Positions 41,959-51,812 of a DNA stretch of 64,000 nt are shown piece by piece (the stretch's first letter is position 1; every line of letters starts with the position of its first letter). This DNA comes from Firmicutes bacterium UBA7510 (GTDB taxonomy: Bacteria; Bacillota; Clostridia; Tissierellales; Sedimentibacteraceae). The stretch is from assembly GCA_002479485.1 (NCBI GenBank), contig DLNM01000013.1, positions 1,166-65,165 of the forward strand. Direction: 5' to 3'. Made by a program: the position numbers and the translations under genes. The notes under the pieces are model-generated. The model made no database searches. It worked only from the letters and a program-made list of their open reading frames with translations, and was not told the DNA's origin.

Positions 41959-44276
41959 ATAGTTATCTTGGTCTAGTTTCAGAATATGCAAAAGTACACA
42001 AAAAGAAAAATCGACTTACGGTAATATGTATTGCAATATCAGTTATGTTGGTAACGGCGATTTTTGGTATGGCAGATATGAGCATAAAAGCTCAAATTAA
42101 TGAATATATCCGTCAAAATGGAAATTTTCACGCTACAATTATAGGTATATCAGATAGTATTGCAGAACAAATTGATAATCGCGACGATGTAAAAGTATCA
42201 GGTTTTTCGAGAGTGACAGAAGATACAAATTTTCAGGGGAAAGAATTGTATGTTCAAGGCGGCGAACAGGATATGGCAGAGCAGATGAATCTTAATGTAA
42301 CGGAGGGCACCTATCCTGCTTCTACACAGGAAGCTCTTCTTGATAGACAGGGACTGGAACAATTCAACCTTTCCATTGGGGACACAATTGAGGTTAGCTT
42401 TAGTGATGGGCATACAAGGCAATTTAAAATCACTGGAACATACAGAGATTTTTCTAGTCTGAAAGGAAAAGATACCCACGGTCTTTTACTATCAATGGCA
42501 GGTATGCGTTCACTTCCATCCAATTTATTGTATAAGGAATATTATCATATTCAGTTCAAAAGTGGCGTAAATATCAACCGGGCACTTTCAGAAATCAAAG
42601 CTGAATATGGTTTGACAGACAAACAGGTCTCCACAAATACCAGACTGCTTGGTCTAATGGGACAGAGCGACGACTCATCGATGCGGGACCTCTATTTGAT
42701 GGCGGTTATTCTGTTCATCCTTGTTGCTATGGCAGGTACATTTATGATTGCAAGCAGTTTTAATATGAGTATTTTGGAGCGGACACAATTTTTTGGTCTT
42801 TTGCGCTGTCTTGGCGCCACTAAAAAACAAATCAAACGATATATCCGACTGGAAGGCTTTCAATATTGTCTTAAAGGAATTCCAATTGGGTTACTTATTG
42901 GATGCATGGCATTGTGGATAGCTATTTTTTTCTTAAATACATTGAGCATACAAGATATCCCACCAATGCCGATGCTGCAAGTAAGCTGGCCTGGCATTGC
43001 CGCTGGTACAGTGATTGGGGTTCTTGTAGTTATGATTGCCTCCAGTTCACCCGCAAAAAATGCGGCAAAGGTGTCTCCTCAGGCTGCCGTAACAGGGAAT
43101 ATAAATCATACAAATAATTTACATATAAACAAAGCATCTAACACAAATTGGTTTCATGTAGATACGGCGATGGGATTTCGTCACGCTTTTTCAAATAAAA
43201 AAAGCATGGTATTTATTGGGGGTTCATTTGCAATCAGTATTATATCGTTTTTGTGCTTTACAGTTCTAATTACTTTTATGAATCATGCATTAAACCCTCT
43301 AAAGCCTCATGCACCTGATCTATCTATTATGAGCTCTCAGGATTCTATATTAATTGACCACTCACTTATAGAAGAACTAAAAGCAATACCGCATATTCAA
43401 AAAGTATACGGCCGTATGTTTTACTACAATATTCCTGCAAATGATAAACAGAAGCCTGGCACAGCTATGTTCATTTCATATGATGAGCCACAATTTGAAT
43501 GGACTGAGGAAATGCTGATTTCCGGAAATCTTGATAGTGTAAAAAATGGCAACGGCGTATTGGTTGGATATAAGCAGTCGCAAAAATTCGACTGGGATAT
43601 AGGAGATATTCTTACTTTAAATATATCAGGAGAACCTCACGATGTACAAATTGCTTGTATTATCTCTGATATGCCATTTGATGCGGGAAATTCTGTTTGG
43701 AGTATCATAGCCTCTGAAAAGACCTTTAGCGCTCTGACAAAAATAACTGATTACACCATCATCGATATGCAGGTTGATGAAGATGTTTCCAAACAAGTAA
43801 GAACACTCATTACACCGGAAACGCAATTGTTGGACAAACAGCAGCGCAACAGGGAAATCCAAACTGGTTACTATACTATGGCAGTATTTGTCTACGGATT
43901 TTTGATGATCATTGCACTCGTTGCCCTAATTAACATTATCAATACGGTAAACGCAAGTGTTTCTAGCAGAATAAGTAATTATGGAATGATGCGTGCGGTT
44001 GGAATGTCAGGCAAACAGCTTAAAAAAATGGTTGTAGCTGAGGCTGTTGCCTACGCTGTATCAGGCAGTCTGGCAGGTGGTATTTTAGGGCTTCTTCTAC
44101 ACCGTTTCTTCTTTAGATTGATAATTACGTCCAATTGGGGAGAACTTTGGCAGCCTCCACTTGGAGTTTTGATTATCATAATTTCAGCTGCAATCCTGAC
44201 TACCTTTATTTCAGTTATTTCACCGACAAAGAAAATCGAAAAAATGTGTATAGTTAATGCTATAAACGCAGGTTAA
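41955..44276 (+). CDS. FtsX-family ABC transporter permease (antimicrobial-peptide resistance type)
   Basis: 773 residues. Membrane segment near residues 22-42 (LTVICIAISVMLVTAIFGM), an extracellular domain (about 45-245), three segments around 247-375 with the FtsX pattern (MAVILFILVAMAGTFMIASS, LLRCLGATKKQIKRYIRLEG), a further single segment near 420 and a second extracellular domain, then three more C-terminal segments (GMMRAVGMSGKQLKKMVVAEA). Two FtsX units flanking extracellular domains fit a MacB/BceB-like exporter, although classical BceB has ten segments. The last gene of the cassette; a GC-rich terminator follows. Confidence 0.9.
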   Translation: MNSYLGLVSEYAKVHKKKNRLTVICIAISVMLVTAIFGMADMSIKAQINEYIRQNGNFHATIIGISDSIAEQIDNRDDVKVSGFSRVTEDTNFQGKELYVQGGEQDMAEQMNLNVTEGTYPASTQEALLDRQGLEQFNLSIGDTIEVSFSDGHTRQFKITGTYRDFSSLKGKDTHGLLLSMAGMRSLPSNLLYKEYYHIQFKSGVNINRALSEIKAEYGLTDKQVSTNTRLLGLMGQSDDSSMRDLYLMAVILFILVAMAGTFMIASSFNMSILERTQFFGLLRCLGATKKQIKRYIRLEGFQYCLKGIPIGLLIGCMALWIAIFFLNTLSIQDIPPMPMLQVSWPGIAAGTVIGVLVVMIASSSPAKNAAKVSPQAAVTGNINHTNNLHINKASNTNWFHVDTAMGFRHAFSNKKSMVFIGGSFAISIISFLCFTVLITFMNHALNPLKPHAPDLSIMSSQDSILIDHSLIEELKAIPHIQKVYGRMFYYNIPANDKQKPGTAMFISYDEPQFEWTEEMLISGNLDSVKNGNGVLVGYKQSQKFDWDIGDILTLNISGEPHDVQIACIISDMPFDAGNSVWSIIASEKTFSALTKITDYTIIDMQVDEDVSKQVRTLITPETQLLDKQQRNREIQTGYYTMAVFVYGFLMIIALVALINIINTVNASVSSRISNYGMMRAVGMSGKQLKKMVVAEAVAYAVSGSLAGGILGLLLHRFFFRLIITSNWGELWQPPLGVLIIIISAAILTTFISVISPTKKIEKMCIVNAINAG

Positions 44277-44293
44277 CTGGCAATATATATGCT

Positions 44294-44337
44294 TAACGGC
44301 GGCCTTGAATCTTACTTCAAAGCCGCCGTTATGTTTT
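44294..44337. terminator. GC-rich terminator closing the ABC cassette
   Basis: TAACGGCGGC at 44294-44303 pairs with GCCGCCGTTA at 44322-44331, followed by TGTTTTTA. It also faces the end of the convergent gamma-carbonic-anhydrase gene. Its GC-rich stem is unlike other terminators here. Confidence 0.85.
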
Positions 44338-44840
44338 TATTTGTATGCCTCAGGATATTCTTCAGCATATTTTATGCATCTTTGAAGTGTTGCAGTTTTT
44401 TCAGACTCACTTACTTCTCTTATAATCTTACATGGATTTCCTACTACCACTACATTTTCTGGTATTTTTTTATTTGGAGGTACTACACAACCTGCAGCTA
44501 TAAAGGCACCCTTACCAATTTCTGCTCCATCAAGAATAATAGCACCTATTCCTATTAAAGCATTATCATGTACAGTACAGCCATGAAGCTTAGCACCATG
44601 ACCTATAGTTACATAATCACCAATTGTAGTAGCATTTTCCTTAGTTACATGTATTATTGCTCCATCTTGAACATTAGTATATTTGCCTATAGTTATTTTA
44701 TTGACATCTGCACGAATTACAGAGTAAAACCATGTGTTGCTTTTTTCTCCCATAGTTACATCTCCACTAACTGAGCATTCATCAATTATAAAACATGATT
44801 CATGAATTTGGGGTATTAAATTATTTAAACTTTTTATCAT
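44337..44840 (-). CDS. Gamma-carbonic-anhydrase-like hexapeptide protein (YrdA/PaaY family)
   Basis: 167 residues with left-handed beta-helix repeats (for example VTMGEKSNTWFYSVIRADVN, IGKYTNVQDGAIIHV, IGDYVTIGHGAKLHGCTV). Three metal-type His are present in IIHV and GHGAKLHG at the expected spacing. The C-terminal helix is short (TATLQRCIKYAEEYPEAY). Members bind zinc or iron; some are carbonic anhydrases and others act in coenzyme-A ester turnover. ATG 44840 follows GGAGAG; the gene lies 11 bases after the SDR gene. Confidence 0.9.
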   Translation of the reverse strand: MIKSLNNLIPQIHESCFIIDECSVSGDVTMGEKSNTWFYSVIRADVNKITIGKYTNVQDGAIIHVTKENATTIGDYVTIGHGAKLHGCTVHDNALIGIGAIILDGAEIGKGAFIAAGCVVPPNKKIPENVVVVGNPCKIIREVSESEKTATLQRCIKYAEEYPEAYK

Positions 44841-44851
44841 TAGCTCTCCTA

Positions 44852-45874
44852 TTATCTAATTCTATTTTTATTAATTCTACCTGTATTTACTAAAAACAAA
44901 ACAGTATCTCTTAATGTATCTTTCATTTCACGGGTTGTATATCCTAAATCCCTATTTGCTTTTTCATAACTAAAATTACTGTTTGTATTTATAGTATATA
45001 TCGAATATTTTGTATAAAGTGGTGGTTGTTTTAGTATTTTATAATATAATTCTGCCAATGGAGCAGTAAGCTTTGCAAACCAAATTGGCAATACAGTTTT
45101 TATTCTTGGTCTATTGCATATAGCATATAGCATATCGAAAAATTCATTTAAACTATAAAATTTATTTGATAAAATATAACATTCTCCTGATTTTCCATTA
45201 TCTATTGCACTTATTATTCCCTGTGCTACATCTCTTACATCTACAAAATTGTATCCACCTTTTATAGCAGCTGTTAGTGTACCTTTGCAATAATCTATAA
45301 CAAGCTGGGTCAAATGACCTTTTCCATAATCATTCGGCCCAATTATCCCTGCTGGATGAACTACAACAACATCAAGACCATCTTTTTTACTATCCAAGAC
45401 CAATTGCGTTGCTTCAGCTTTTGTTTTTGCATATAGACCAACTACATCATCGGGATTGAATTTATCAACCTCAGTTATACATTCATTGTTATGTTTTTCT
45501 GGTATAGCATGCACAGAACTTACGTGAATAAGTCTTTGAACATTATATTTTTTACACATCTCAATTATATTTTTTGTACCATTTACATTTACATCATACA
45601 CCAATTGATTGAATTTAGATGCAATAGAAACAATACCTGCTGTGTGTATTACAATAACTTCATATTTTTCATCAAAAGTAAACAACGGAATAAGCGAATT
45701 TATATCACATACATTTCCTCTAACTATATCCGCTTGCAATTTTTCTCTACCTTCCAGATTATCTGATGGTAAAACTAACCCTCTTACATTCTTACCATCT
45801 TCAACAAGCATTTTCATAATAGTGTAGCCTAAGTGACCAAAAGCACCAGTTATAATATACATCCGTTCCATCAT
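44852..45874 (-). CDS. NAD(P)-dependent extended short-chain dehydrogenase/epimerase
   Basis: 340 residues. N-terminal Rossmann motif ITGAFGHLGYTI (GxxGxxG), HTAGIVSIASK, active-site Ser in HVSSVHAIP and YxxxK in YAKTKAEA, then HPAGIIGPNDYGKG. It is closest in form to the 3beta-hydroxysteroid-dehydrogenase/dihydroflavonol-reductase-like branch. Substrate cannot be told; the neighbouring hexapeptide protein gives little help. The ATG at 45874 is followed by a second ATG; GGAGG stands a few bases upstream. Confidence 0.88.
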   Translation of the reverse strand: MMERMYIITGAFGHLGYTIMKMLVEDGKNVRGLVLPSDNLEGREKLQADIVRGNVCDINSLIPLFTFDEKYEVIVIHTAGIVSIASKFNQLVYDVNVNGTKNIIEMCKKYNVQRLIHVSSVHAIPEKHNNECITEVDKFNPDDVVGLYAKTKAEATQLVLDSKKDGLDVVVVHPAGIIGPNDYGKGHLTQLVIDYCKGTLTAAIKGGYNFVDVRDVAQGIISAIDNGKSGECYILSNKFYSLNEFFDMLYAICNRPRIKTVLPIWFAKLTAPLAELYYKILKQPPLYTKYSIYTINTNSNFSYEKANRDLGYTTREMKDTLRDTVLFLVNTGRINKNRIR

Positions 45875-45956
45875 ATACCTCCAATTACCACTTTATTTTA
45901 AATAATACTATACTCTAGGTTTAATTTATTTTCAAGATATAATATGAAATAACTTA

Positions 45957-45994
45957 AAATTGGCTCCGCAAATTAATTGAAGAGCCAATTTTTA
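45957..45994 (-). terminator. Terminator between pepF and the SDR gene
   Basis: AAATTGGCTC at 45957-45966 pairs with GAGCCAATTT at 45982-45991 with T- and A-rich flanks; on the minus strand it ends pepF. Confidence 0.8.
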
Positions 45995-46000
45995 AACAAA

Positions 46001-47779
46001 TTATAAACTATTTGCTAATCTTTCAAATTCATCTATTGATGCAACAATTTTATCAAGTGACATCTTCCAAAATTCTTTACTTCTTACATCAACATCTACA
46101 AGCTTACAAACATCAGCTATTTTCATTTTACCAGTAGCCTTTAATAAATTATTATAGTCATCAATGAATGCCTTTCCTTTTTTCTCATATATAGAATATA
46201 AACCAAGTGAAAATAACAATCCAAAGGCATATGGGAAGTTATAGAAGTTTCTTTCAGCATAGTAGTAGTGAACCTTGTTTAACCACATATATGGATTTAA
46301 TAGCTCATTGTCAAGCCCATCACCATAACTCTTTTTCTGTGCCTCTAACATCACTTCTTTAATTTCATCTACAGATAATTCATGATCCTTTCTTCTATTA
46401 AAGAATTCTGTTTCAAAATAATATCTTGATAAAATATCTACTGTAACTTGAATCGCACTTAATATGCTAAAGCTTAAAAATGAAAGTTTCTCTTCATCAC
46501 TAATATTCTTTAATAACTCATTTTTTAATACTTCCTCACAGAAGGTTGATGCAGTTTCTGCTAAAGGCATTGGATATGTATTGTTAAGTATACTTTCAGT
46601 AGTTAATTGTTTTCCGTGGAATCCATGTCCTAATTCATGTGCAAGAGTATTAACATCTTTAATATTTCCGTTGAAGTTTGTCAACACTCTACTCTCTTTA
46701 ATAGGATAAATACCACTACAAAAAGCTCCACTTCTCTTGCCAGCCTTAGGCTCGAAATCAACCCATCTATTATCAAATGCTTTCTTTGCAAATTCATATA
46801 ATTCTTCACTAAATCCTCTAAAAGCATTTAAAACTGTTTCTTTTCCTTCCTCTATAGTGTACTTTTTATTAGATTTTCCAACCTGAGCAGAAATATCAAA
46901 GTATGGTAATCCATTTGGGTAATTTAATAACTTTGCCTTTATCTTATAATATCTTCTAAGCTGTGGTAAGTATTCTTCTATACTTCCAATAAGGGCATCT
47001 AATGTTTCCTTATCCATTCTACACTCATTTAATGTCATTTCTAAAGGTGATGAATAGCCTCTAAGCTCTGAAATTGTTAATACTTCACCCTTAAGGTTGT
47101 TTAAACACGCAGCTGATATATCAGCATATTTGTCATAAGCTCTACACTCAGCAAAGAATCTGTTTTTCTTAACTTCAATATCATCTGTTGATGGTAATTG
47201 TGATAAAGCAGTAACTGGAATTGTTATTTTTTCGCCGTTTTCCTCAAGTTCAACTACAGCCTCTGATGAAACCTTGCCTTGAAGTTGTGACCATGCAGTT
47301 GAGCCTGTTAATTTCATTTTAGAAATTAATATTTCTTCCTTGTCGCTTAATTGATGCTTACAAGCCTCTATAATTTCATATAAATAAAATTCATGTTCTT
47401 TTAATAAGCTTGATTCATTTACAGATTTATCTATATTATCATAATTCTTTAAATAATTTTGAAATGCAATTTTAGAAGCTGTCAATTCGCTAGCATATTT
47501 GCCCACTTTACCAATATATGCTATTGCCTCTCCATCCTTTGAATTAGTAGAAATTCTTAAGGAAGCATAGCTTCTAAGTCTTATTACTAATTCTAAATAC
47601 CTTTTAGTCAACTCTATGTACTTTTCAATTTTTTGTGTAGCATTATTATAATCTACAAGTTCTTTCTGTGAAAATTCAAGCATCTTTTCACCAGCAGTTG
47701 AAAGTTCATCTAAGTCTCTCTTAAACTCATTAGAATCAAAGCTGGTATAAAGCTCGTCTAAACTCCAAGTATAATTCAT
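46001..47779 (-). CDS. pepF: Oligoendopeptidase F (peptidase M3B)
   Basis: 592 residues, normal length. Zinc site HELGHGFHGKQL (HExxH) and downstream ligand Glu in AETASTFCEE. An N-terminal helical PepF domain covers roughly residues 1-190, with QLQGKVSSEA. It hydrolyses oligopeptides inside the cell. ATG 47779 follows GGAGGTAGG. Monocistronic by appearance, with a terminator downstream and an AT-rich 170-base spacer upstream in which no clear operator was seen. Confidence 0.95.
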   Translation of the reverse strand: MNYTWSLDELYTSFDSNEFKRDLDELSTAGEKMLEFSQKELVDYNNATQKIEKYIELTKRYLELVIRLRSYASLRISTNSKDGEAIAYIGKVGKYASELTASKIAFQNYLKNYDNIDKSVNESSLLKEHEFYLYEIIEACKHQLSDKEEILISKMKLTGSTAWSQLQGKVSSEAVVELEENGEKITIPVTALSQLPSTDDIEVKKNRFFAECRAYDKYADISAACLNNLKGEVLTISELRGYSSPLEMTLNECRMDKETLDALIGSIEEYLPQLRRYYKIKAKLLNYPNGLPYFDISAQVGKSNKKYTIEEGKETVLNAFRGFSEELYEFAKKAFDNRWVDFEPKAGKRSGAFCSGIYPIKESRVLTNFNGNIKDVNTLAHELGHGFHGKQLTTESILNNTYPMPLAETASTFCEEVLKNELLKNISDEEKLSFLSFSILSAIQVTVDILSRYYFETEFFNRRKDHELSVDEIKEVMLEAQKKSYGDGLDNELLNPYMWLNKVHYYYAERNFYNFPYAFGLLFSLGLYSIYEKKGKAFIDDYNNLLKATGKMKIADVCKLVDVDVRSKEFWKMSLDKIVASIDEFERLANSL

Positions 47780-47947
47780 ATACCTACCTCCATAACATTG
47801 TTAATTAAATTATAGAATATTAATATGATTAATACAACAGTTAAATAAGAATTTATTTGATATATAAAAGATTTAGATTTATATTTACTTTTTTCAATAT
47901 ATGGGGTAAAATATATTTACTATATATTTATATGATAGAGGTACTTT

Positions 47948-48166
47948 ATGAGAAAATATATTGCTCCTATAATAATTGGTTTAATTATGATTTTATATTT
48001 TTCGACTATAGGTATTATGGTGCTTTTTTCAAGTGACCTTAATCTGGTAGAGAAATTATTAATCACATTTATACCTCTATGCTTATCATGCATTTCAATT
48101 TACGTAATGTTACAAAGAATTAAAGAAATTAAAGGCGGTGAAGAGGATGATGCTCGTAAATATTGA
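47948..48166 (+). CDS. Small membrane protein with two segments
   Basis: 72 residues. Two hydrophobic helices: APIIIGLIMILYFSTIGIMVLF and LLITFIPLCLSCISIYVML, then a charged tail (QRIKEIKGGEEDD). It overlaps the next gene by 20 bases and so is translated together with it. Small two-segment proteins commonly precede UPF0145 genes; function unknown. ATG 47948 follows AGAGGTAC. Confidence 0.75.
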   Translation: MRKYIAPIIIGLIMILYFSTIGIMVLFSSDLNLVEKLLITFIPLCLSCISIYVMLQRIKEIKGGEEDDARKY

Positions 48167-48458
48167 CTACATACCAGGCAAAGAATTTGATGTCATTGGT
48201 TTAGTTAAAGGCAGTGTTATACAATCAAAACACATAGGAAAGGACATAATGTCAGGCTTTAAAACTATAGTAGGTGGAGAATTAAATTCATACACTGAAA
48301 TGATGGAAGAGGCTAGAGGCATAGCTACACTACGTATGGTTAAAGAAGCAGAAAAACTTGGTGCTAATGCGATAATAAATATAAGATACACCTCTGCGGC
48401 AGTAATGCAAGGTGCAGCAGAAATACTAGCATACGGAACAGCAGTAAAAACTAAATAA
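48147..48458 (+). CDS. UPF0145 (YbjQ) family protein
   Basis: 103 residues from ATG 48147, with GGCGGTG at 48133-48139 upstream. Family pattern: IDYIPGKEFDVIGLVKGSVI, IMSGFKTIVGGELNSYTEMM, EEARGIATLRMVKEAEKLGA-NAI, ending in ILAYGTAVK. UPF0145 proteins form beta-sandwich pentamers and are linked to YbjQ/heavy-metal-binding-like folds, but no function is proven. It is co-translated with a small membrane protein. Confidence 0.9.
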   Translation: MMLVNIDYIPGKEFDVIGLVKGSVIQSKHIGKDIMSGFKTIVGGELNSYTEMMEEARGIATLRMVKEAEKLGANAIINIRYTSAAVMQGAAEILAYGTAVKTK

Positions 48459-48490
48459 AAAAATAGGGATGATATGTCCCTATTTTTTTC
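48457..48490. terminator. Bidirectional terminator
   Basis: AAATAGGGA at 48461-48469 pairs with TCCCTATTT at 48477-48485, T-run after and A-run before; it serves the UPF0145 gene and the convergent lyase gene. Confidence 0.85.
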
Positions 48491-48502
48491 AGATAAATTA
48501 CT

Positions 48503-49657
48503 TTAATTATACGCACTTTTTATGCGTTCTAGTCCTTTTACAAGAGTTTCTCTTGGACAACCTATGTTAAATCTCATAAAGCCTTTTCCGGCATCACCAA
48601 ATGTATATCCAGAATTTAACTCTACACCAGCTTTTTTAAAGAATTTTTTTAATTCCTCATCATTTAAATTTAACTCTCTACAGTCTAACCAAATCAAGTA
48701 AGTTCCCTCTGCTTTTATTGGTTTTATTTTCGGAGTGTATCTATTCATATAATCAATTAAAAAATCTCTATTACTTTCTAAGTAATTCATCAATTCAAAT
48801 AAATAATCCTCACCATATTGATAAGCGGCCTCTAAAGCAACCTTTCCTAAAACATTCACCGAAATATGTCTTACGTTTAGGTACTCATTAAACTTGTCTC
48901 TAATTTCTTTGTTTGGTATAACTATAATTGAAGTTGCAAGTCCAGCTAGGCTAAATGTTTTACTAGCTGAGTAGCATGCAATAGTTATATTCTTAATTTC
49001 TTCACTAAGTGATGCTATTGGGGTATGCTTATATCCTTTGTAAATTATATCAGAATGTATTTCGTCAGCTATTATTAATATATTGTTCTTAACACAGATA
49101 TTACCTAGTTTTTCAAGCTCCTCTTTAGTGAACACTCTCCCACTAGGATTATGCGGATTGGATAAAAGAAATAGTTTTGCATTTTTAGCCTTTTCTTCAA
49201 AGTCTTTAAAATCTATTTCATATTTGCCATTATTTAAAATCATATTATTTTCTATAATTTTTCTATTATTATCTGTCGGCACTTGTAGAAAGGGCGGATA
49301 TACAGGTGTTTGTACAAGTATTGAATCTCCGGCTTTTGTAAAGCATTCAATTGCATATAAAATTGCTGAAACTATACCAGGAGTATAGCTTATCCACTCA
49401 TCTTCAATATTCCAGTCGTATCTTTTGCTAATCCAATTTTTTACAGTGGGAATTAAAGTTTCGCTGTATGCAGTATATCCAAATATTCCGTGCTCAATTC
49501 TTTCCTTTAATGCCTCAATAACCTCTATTGGAGCTTTAAAATCTAAATCAGCTATCCAATATGGCAAAGCTTTTACACCGTTATCCTCAGCTACTACATC
49601 CCATTTGATGCTAGCTGTATTTTCTCTTGAAATCACTTCATCAAAATTATACTTCAT
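48503..49657 (-). CDS. patB: PLP-dependent C-S lyase (PatB/MalY-type aminotransferase fold)
   Basis: 384 residues from ATG 49657 (GGAGG six bases upstream). Class I/II aminotransferase fold with substrate region YWIADLDF, LLSNPHNPSGRVF, ADEIHSDI and the cofactor lysine in YSASKTFSLAGL; C-terminal Arg in FMRFNIGCPR. The MalY/PatB subgroup cleaves cystathionine or cysteine conjugates. It lies 20 bases after topB on the same strand and is probably the last gene of that operon. Confidence 0.88.
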   Translation of the reverse strand: MKYNFDEVISRENTASIKWDVVAEDNGVKALPYWIADLDFKAPIEVIEALKERIEHGIFGYTAYSETLIPTVKNWISKRYDWNIEDEWISYTPGIVSAILYAIECFTKAGDSILVQTPVYPPFLQVPTDNNRKIIENNMILNNGKYEIDFKDFEEKAKNAKLFLLSNPHNPSGRVFTKEELEKLGNICVKNNILIIADEIHSDIIYKGYKHTPIASLSEEIKNITIACYSASKTFSLAGLATSIIVIPNKEIRDKFNEYLNVRHISVNVLGKVALEAAYQYGEDYLFELMNYLESNRDFLIDYMNRYTPKIKPIKAEGTYLIWLDCRELNLNDEELKKFFKKAGVELNSGYTFGDAGKGFMRFNIGCPRETLVKGLERIKSAYN

Positions 49658-49677
49658 AAACATCCTCCAAGTTGAGA

Positions 49678-51810
49678 CTATGAAATTACATTAAAATTAA
49701 CATACCTGCCATTAATTTGCATGTTAATTGATATATTTTTTTCACTACCATCTTCAAGTTTTATAGAAAAGTCATTGGTTTTACCATTTTCTATTAGTTC
49801 TTTAGCCATTTCCTTAGTTAGATTTATGTTATTTTCAACAAATACCTTATCACTTTTCCATATTCCAAAATTACATTTTGGATAATTTCTAAATCCTGAA
49901 CAGTAAAAGCCCTTTTCACTTTCAAAAATGCTTTGTCCGCATTTTGGACAAATTCCAATAACCTCTTTGTTGGAATTATATAAATTGTTTCCAGTAAAGC
50001 TAACATTGGCTAAATTGCTTCTTTTACCTTCATTAATTATATCATAAACGTATTTTTTAATATTAACTATAAAATTTTGAGATTTTTCATCACCTGATGT
50101 AATTTTATTTAAAGATTGCTCCCATTCTCCTGTCAAATCTGGTTTTTTAAGCTTTTCTGGAATGAGCTCTATAAGTTTAATACCATTTTCAGTAGGAACA
50201 AGATTTTTCTTATTTCTTTTAATATATCCTACAGATACGAGTTTTTCAATTATGCCAGCTCTTGTTGCCGGTGTACCAAGACCAATACTCTTCATATTTT
50301 CTCTTAGCTCTTCATCTTCTATTTGCTTGCCAGCAGTCTCCATAGCAGTAAGCAGTGTAGCCTCATTATAAAGCTTTGGAGAAGATGTTTTCTTTTCTAA
50401 AAGCTTTAACTCCTCAACATTAACCTTATCATTTTTCTTAACAGCCTTTGTTATTTCTTTTTCATCTTCTTCGTCGGTATTAACAACTTTTCCAAGAAGT
50501 ATATCCTCTGTTTCCTTCCAACCAGGTACTGTTATTTTTTTACCTCTAGCCTTAAAGTTTTCATTTTCTATAACAAGCTCTATATCTGTTTGCTCGTATT
50601 CCTGCTTTTTATCTAATGCTACGATAAATCTAGTAATAACAAGCTTAAGTATGTTTCTTTCTTTTTCAGGAAGCTTTATTCTCTCAAGATTTCTAATATT
50701 GTCTGTTACTATAATAGCATGGTGATCAGTTATCTTTTTATCATCAATCACTCTTTTATCAGTATTAATTTTTTGAGATAAAACTTTATCTATACAGCTC
50801 TCGGTCTCTTTGTACCCTTGTTTAATATTAAGTAATAAACCATTAAGCTTTGGCTTCATATCATTGCTTAGATATCTGCTATCTGTTCTTGGATATGTTG
50901 TTAGCTTATATTTTTCATATAAATTTTGTGCAGCTTCTAGTGTTTGTTCTGCCGTATATCCATATTTTTTGTTGCCATCTCTTTGAAGCTCAGTTAAATC
51001 ATATAACAATGGTCTTTCAGTTGTAGCTTTTTTCTTTGTTACTTTTGTTATTAAGCCTTCTTTATTTTCGCATTTTTTAATTATTTCTTCGGCTTTTTCT
51101 TTTTCCTTTATTCTAGTTCCATCCTCATTATACCATGTAGCAGTAAAGCTTCCACAGTTTGCAGAAATCTCAAAAAATGGTTCTGGAACAAAATTATCTA
51201 TCTCATGCTGCCTTTGAACTATCATGGCAAGTGTTGGTGTTTGAACACGTCCAATTGTCAATTTTTGATTATATTTAACAGAAAATAATCTTGTAGCATT
51301 TATTCCAACAAGCCAATCAGCTTCAGACCTTGATTTTGCAGATTGGTATAAAAGATAATAATCCTTATTATCTCTTAAGCTATTAAAGCCTTCTTTTATA
51401 GCCTCATCTGTCATACTGCTTATCCACAATCTTTTTACAGGCTTTTTACATTCAGCAGTAATATAAACATATCCAAAAATTAGCTGTCCTTCTCTCCCAG
51501 CATCGGTTGCACATATAATTTCATCTACATCTTCATTATTCATTAATCTTTTTACAATATCATATTGTTCCTTTGTAGATTCATTTATAACATATTTAAA
51601 TTTAGTAGGGAAGATAGGTAATGTATTCATATTCCAAGTCTTAAACTTAGAATCATACTCCTCTGGCATTGCTAATTGCACTAAGTGACCCACGCACCAG
51701 GTTACGGTATATCCATTACCAGCCATATACCCATTTCCCCGTTTATTAATCCCCAATACATTTGCAATGTCTTTTGCAACTGATGGTTTCTCCGTTATAA
51801 TTAATTTCAT
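49678..51810 (-). CDS. topB: DNA topoisomerase III (type IA)
   Basis: 710 residues. TOPRIM domain with EKPSVAKDIANVLG and DAGREGQLIFG; active-site tyrosine in TTYPRTDSRYLS; TIGRVQTPTLAM and GLGTPATRAGIIEKL. The C-terminus has a zinc-ribbon-like unit CPKCG...CSGF...CNFGIWK. The enzyme decatenates or relaxes underwound DNA. ATG 51810 lies two bases after rng, so both are surely co-transcribed. TopB copies also occur on mobile elements, but base composition here agrees with the neighbours. Confidence 0.95.
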   Translation of the reverse strand: MKLIITEKPSVAKDIANVLGINKRGNGYMAGNGYTVTWCVGHLVQLAMPEEYDSKFKTWNMNTLPIFPTKFKYVINESTKEQYDIVKRLMNNEDVDEIICATDAGREGQLIFGYVYITAECKKPVKRLWISSMTDEAIKEGFNSLRDNKDYYLLYQSAKSRSEADWLVGINATRLFSVKYNQKLTIGRVQTPTLAMIVQRQHEIDNFVPEPFFEISANCGSFTATWYNEDGTRIKEKEKAEEIIKKCENKEGLITKVTKKKATTERPLLYDLTELQRDGNKKYGYTAEQTLEAAQNLYEKYKLTTYPRTDSRYLSNDMKPKLNGLLLNIKQGYKETESCIDKVLSQKINTDKRVIDDKKITDHHAIIVTDNIRNLERIKLPEKERNILKLVITRFIVALDKKQEYEQTDIELVIENENFKARGKKITVPGWKETEDILLGKVVNTDEEDEKEITKAVKKNDKVNVEELKLLEKKTSSPKLYNEATLLTAMETAGKQIEDEELRENMKSIGLGTPATRAGIIEKLVSVGYIKRNKKNLVPTENGIKLIELIPEKLKKPDLTGEWEQSLNKITSGDEKSQNFIVNIKKYVYDIINEGKRSNLANVSFTGNNLYNSNKEVIGICPKCGQSIFESEKGFYCSGFRNYPKCNFGIWKSDKVFVENNINLTKEMAKELIENGKTNDFSIKLEDGSEKNISINMQINGRYVNFNVIS

Positions 51811-51812
51811 TT

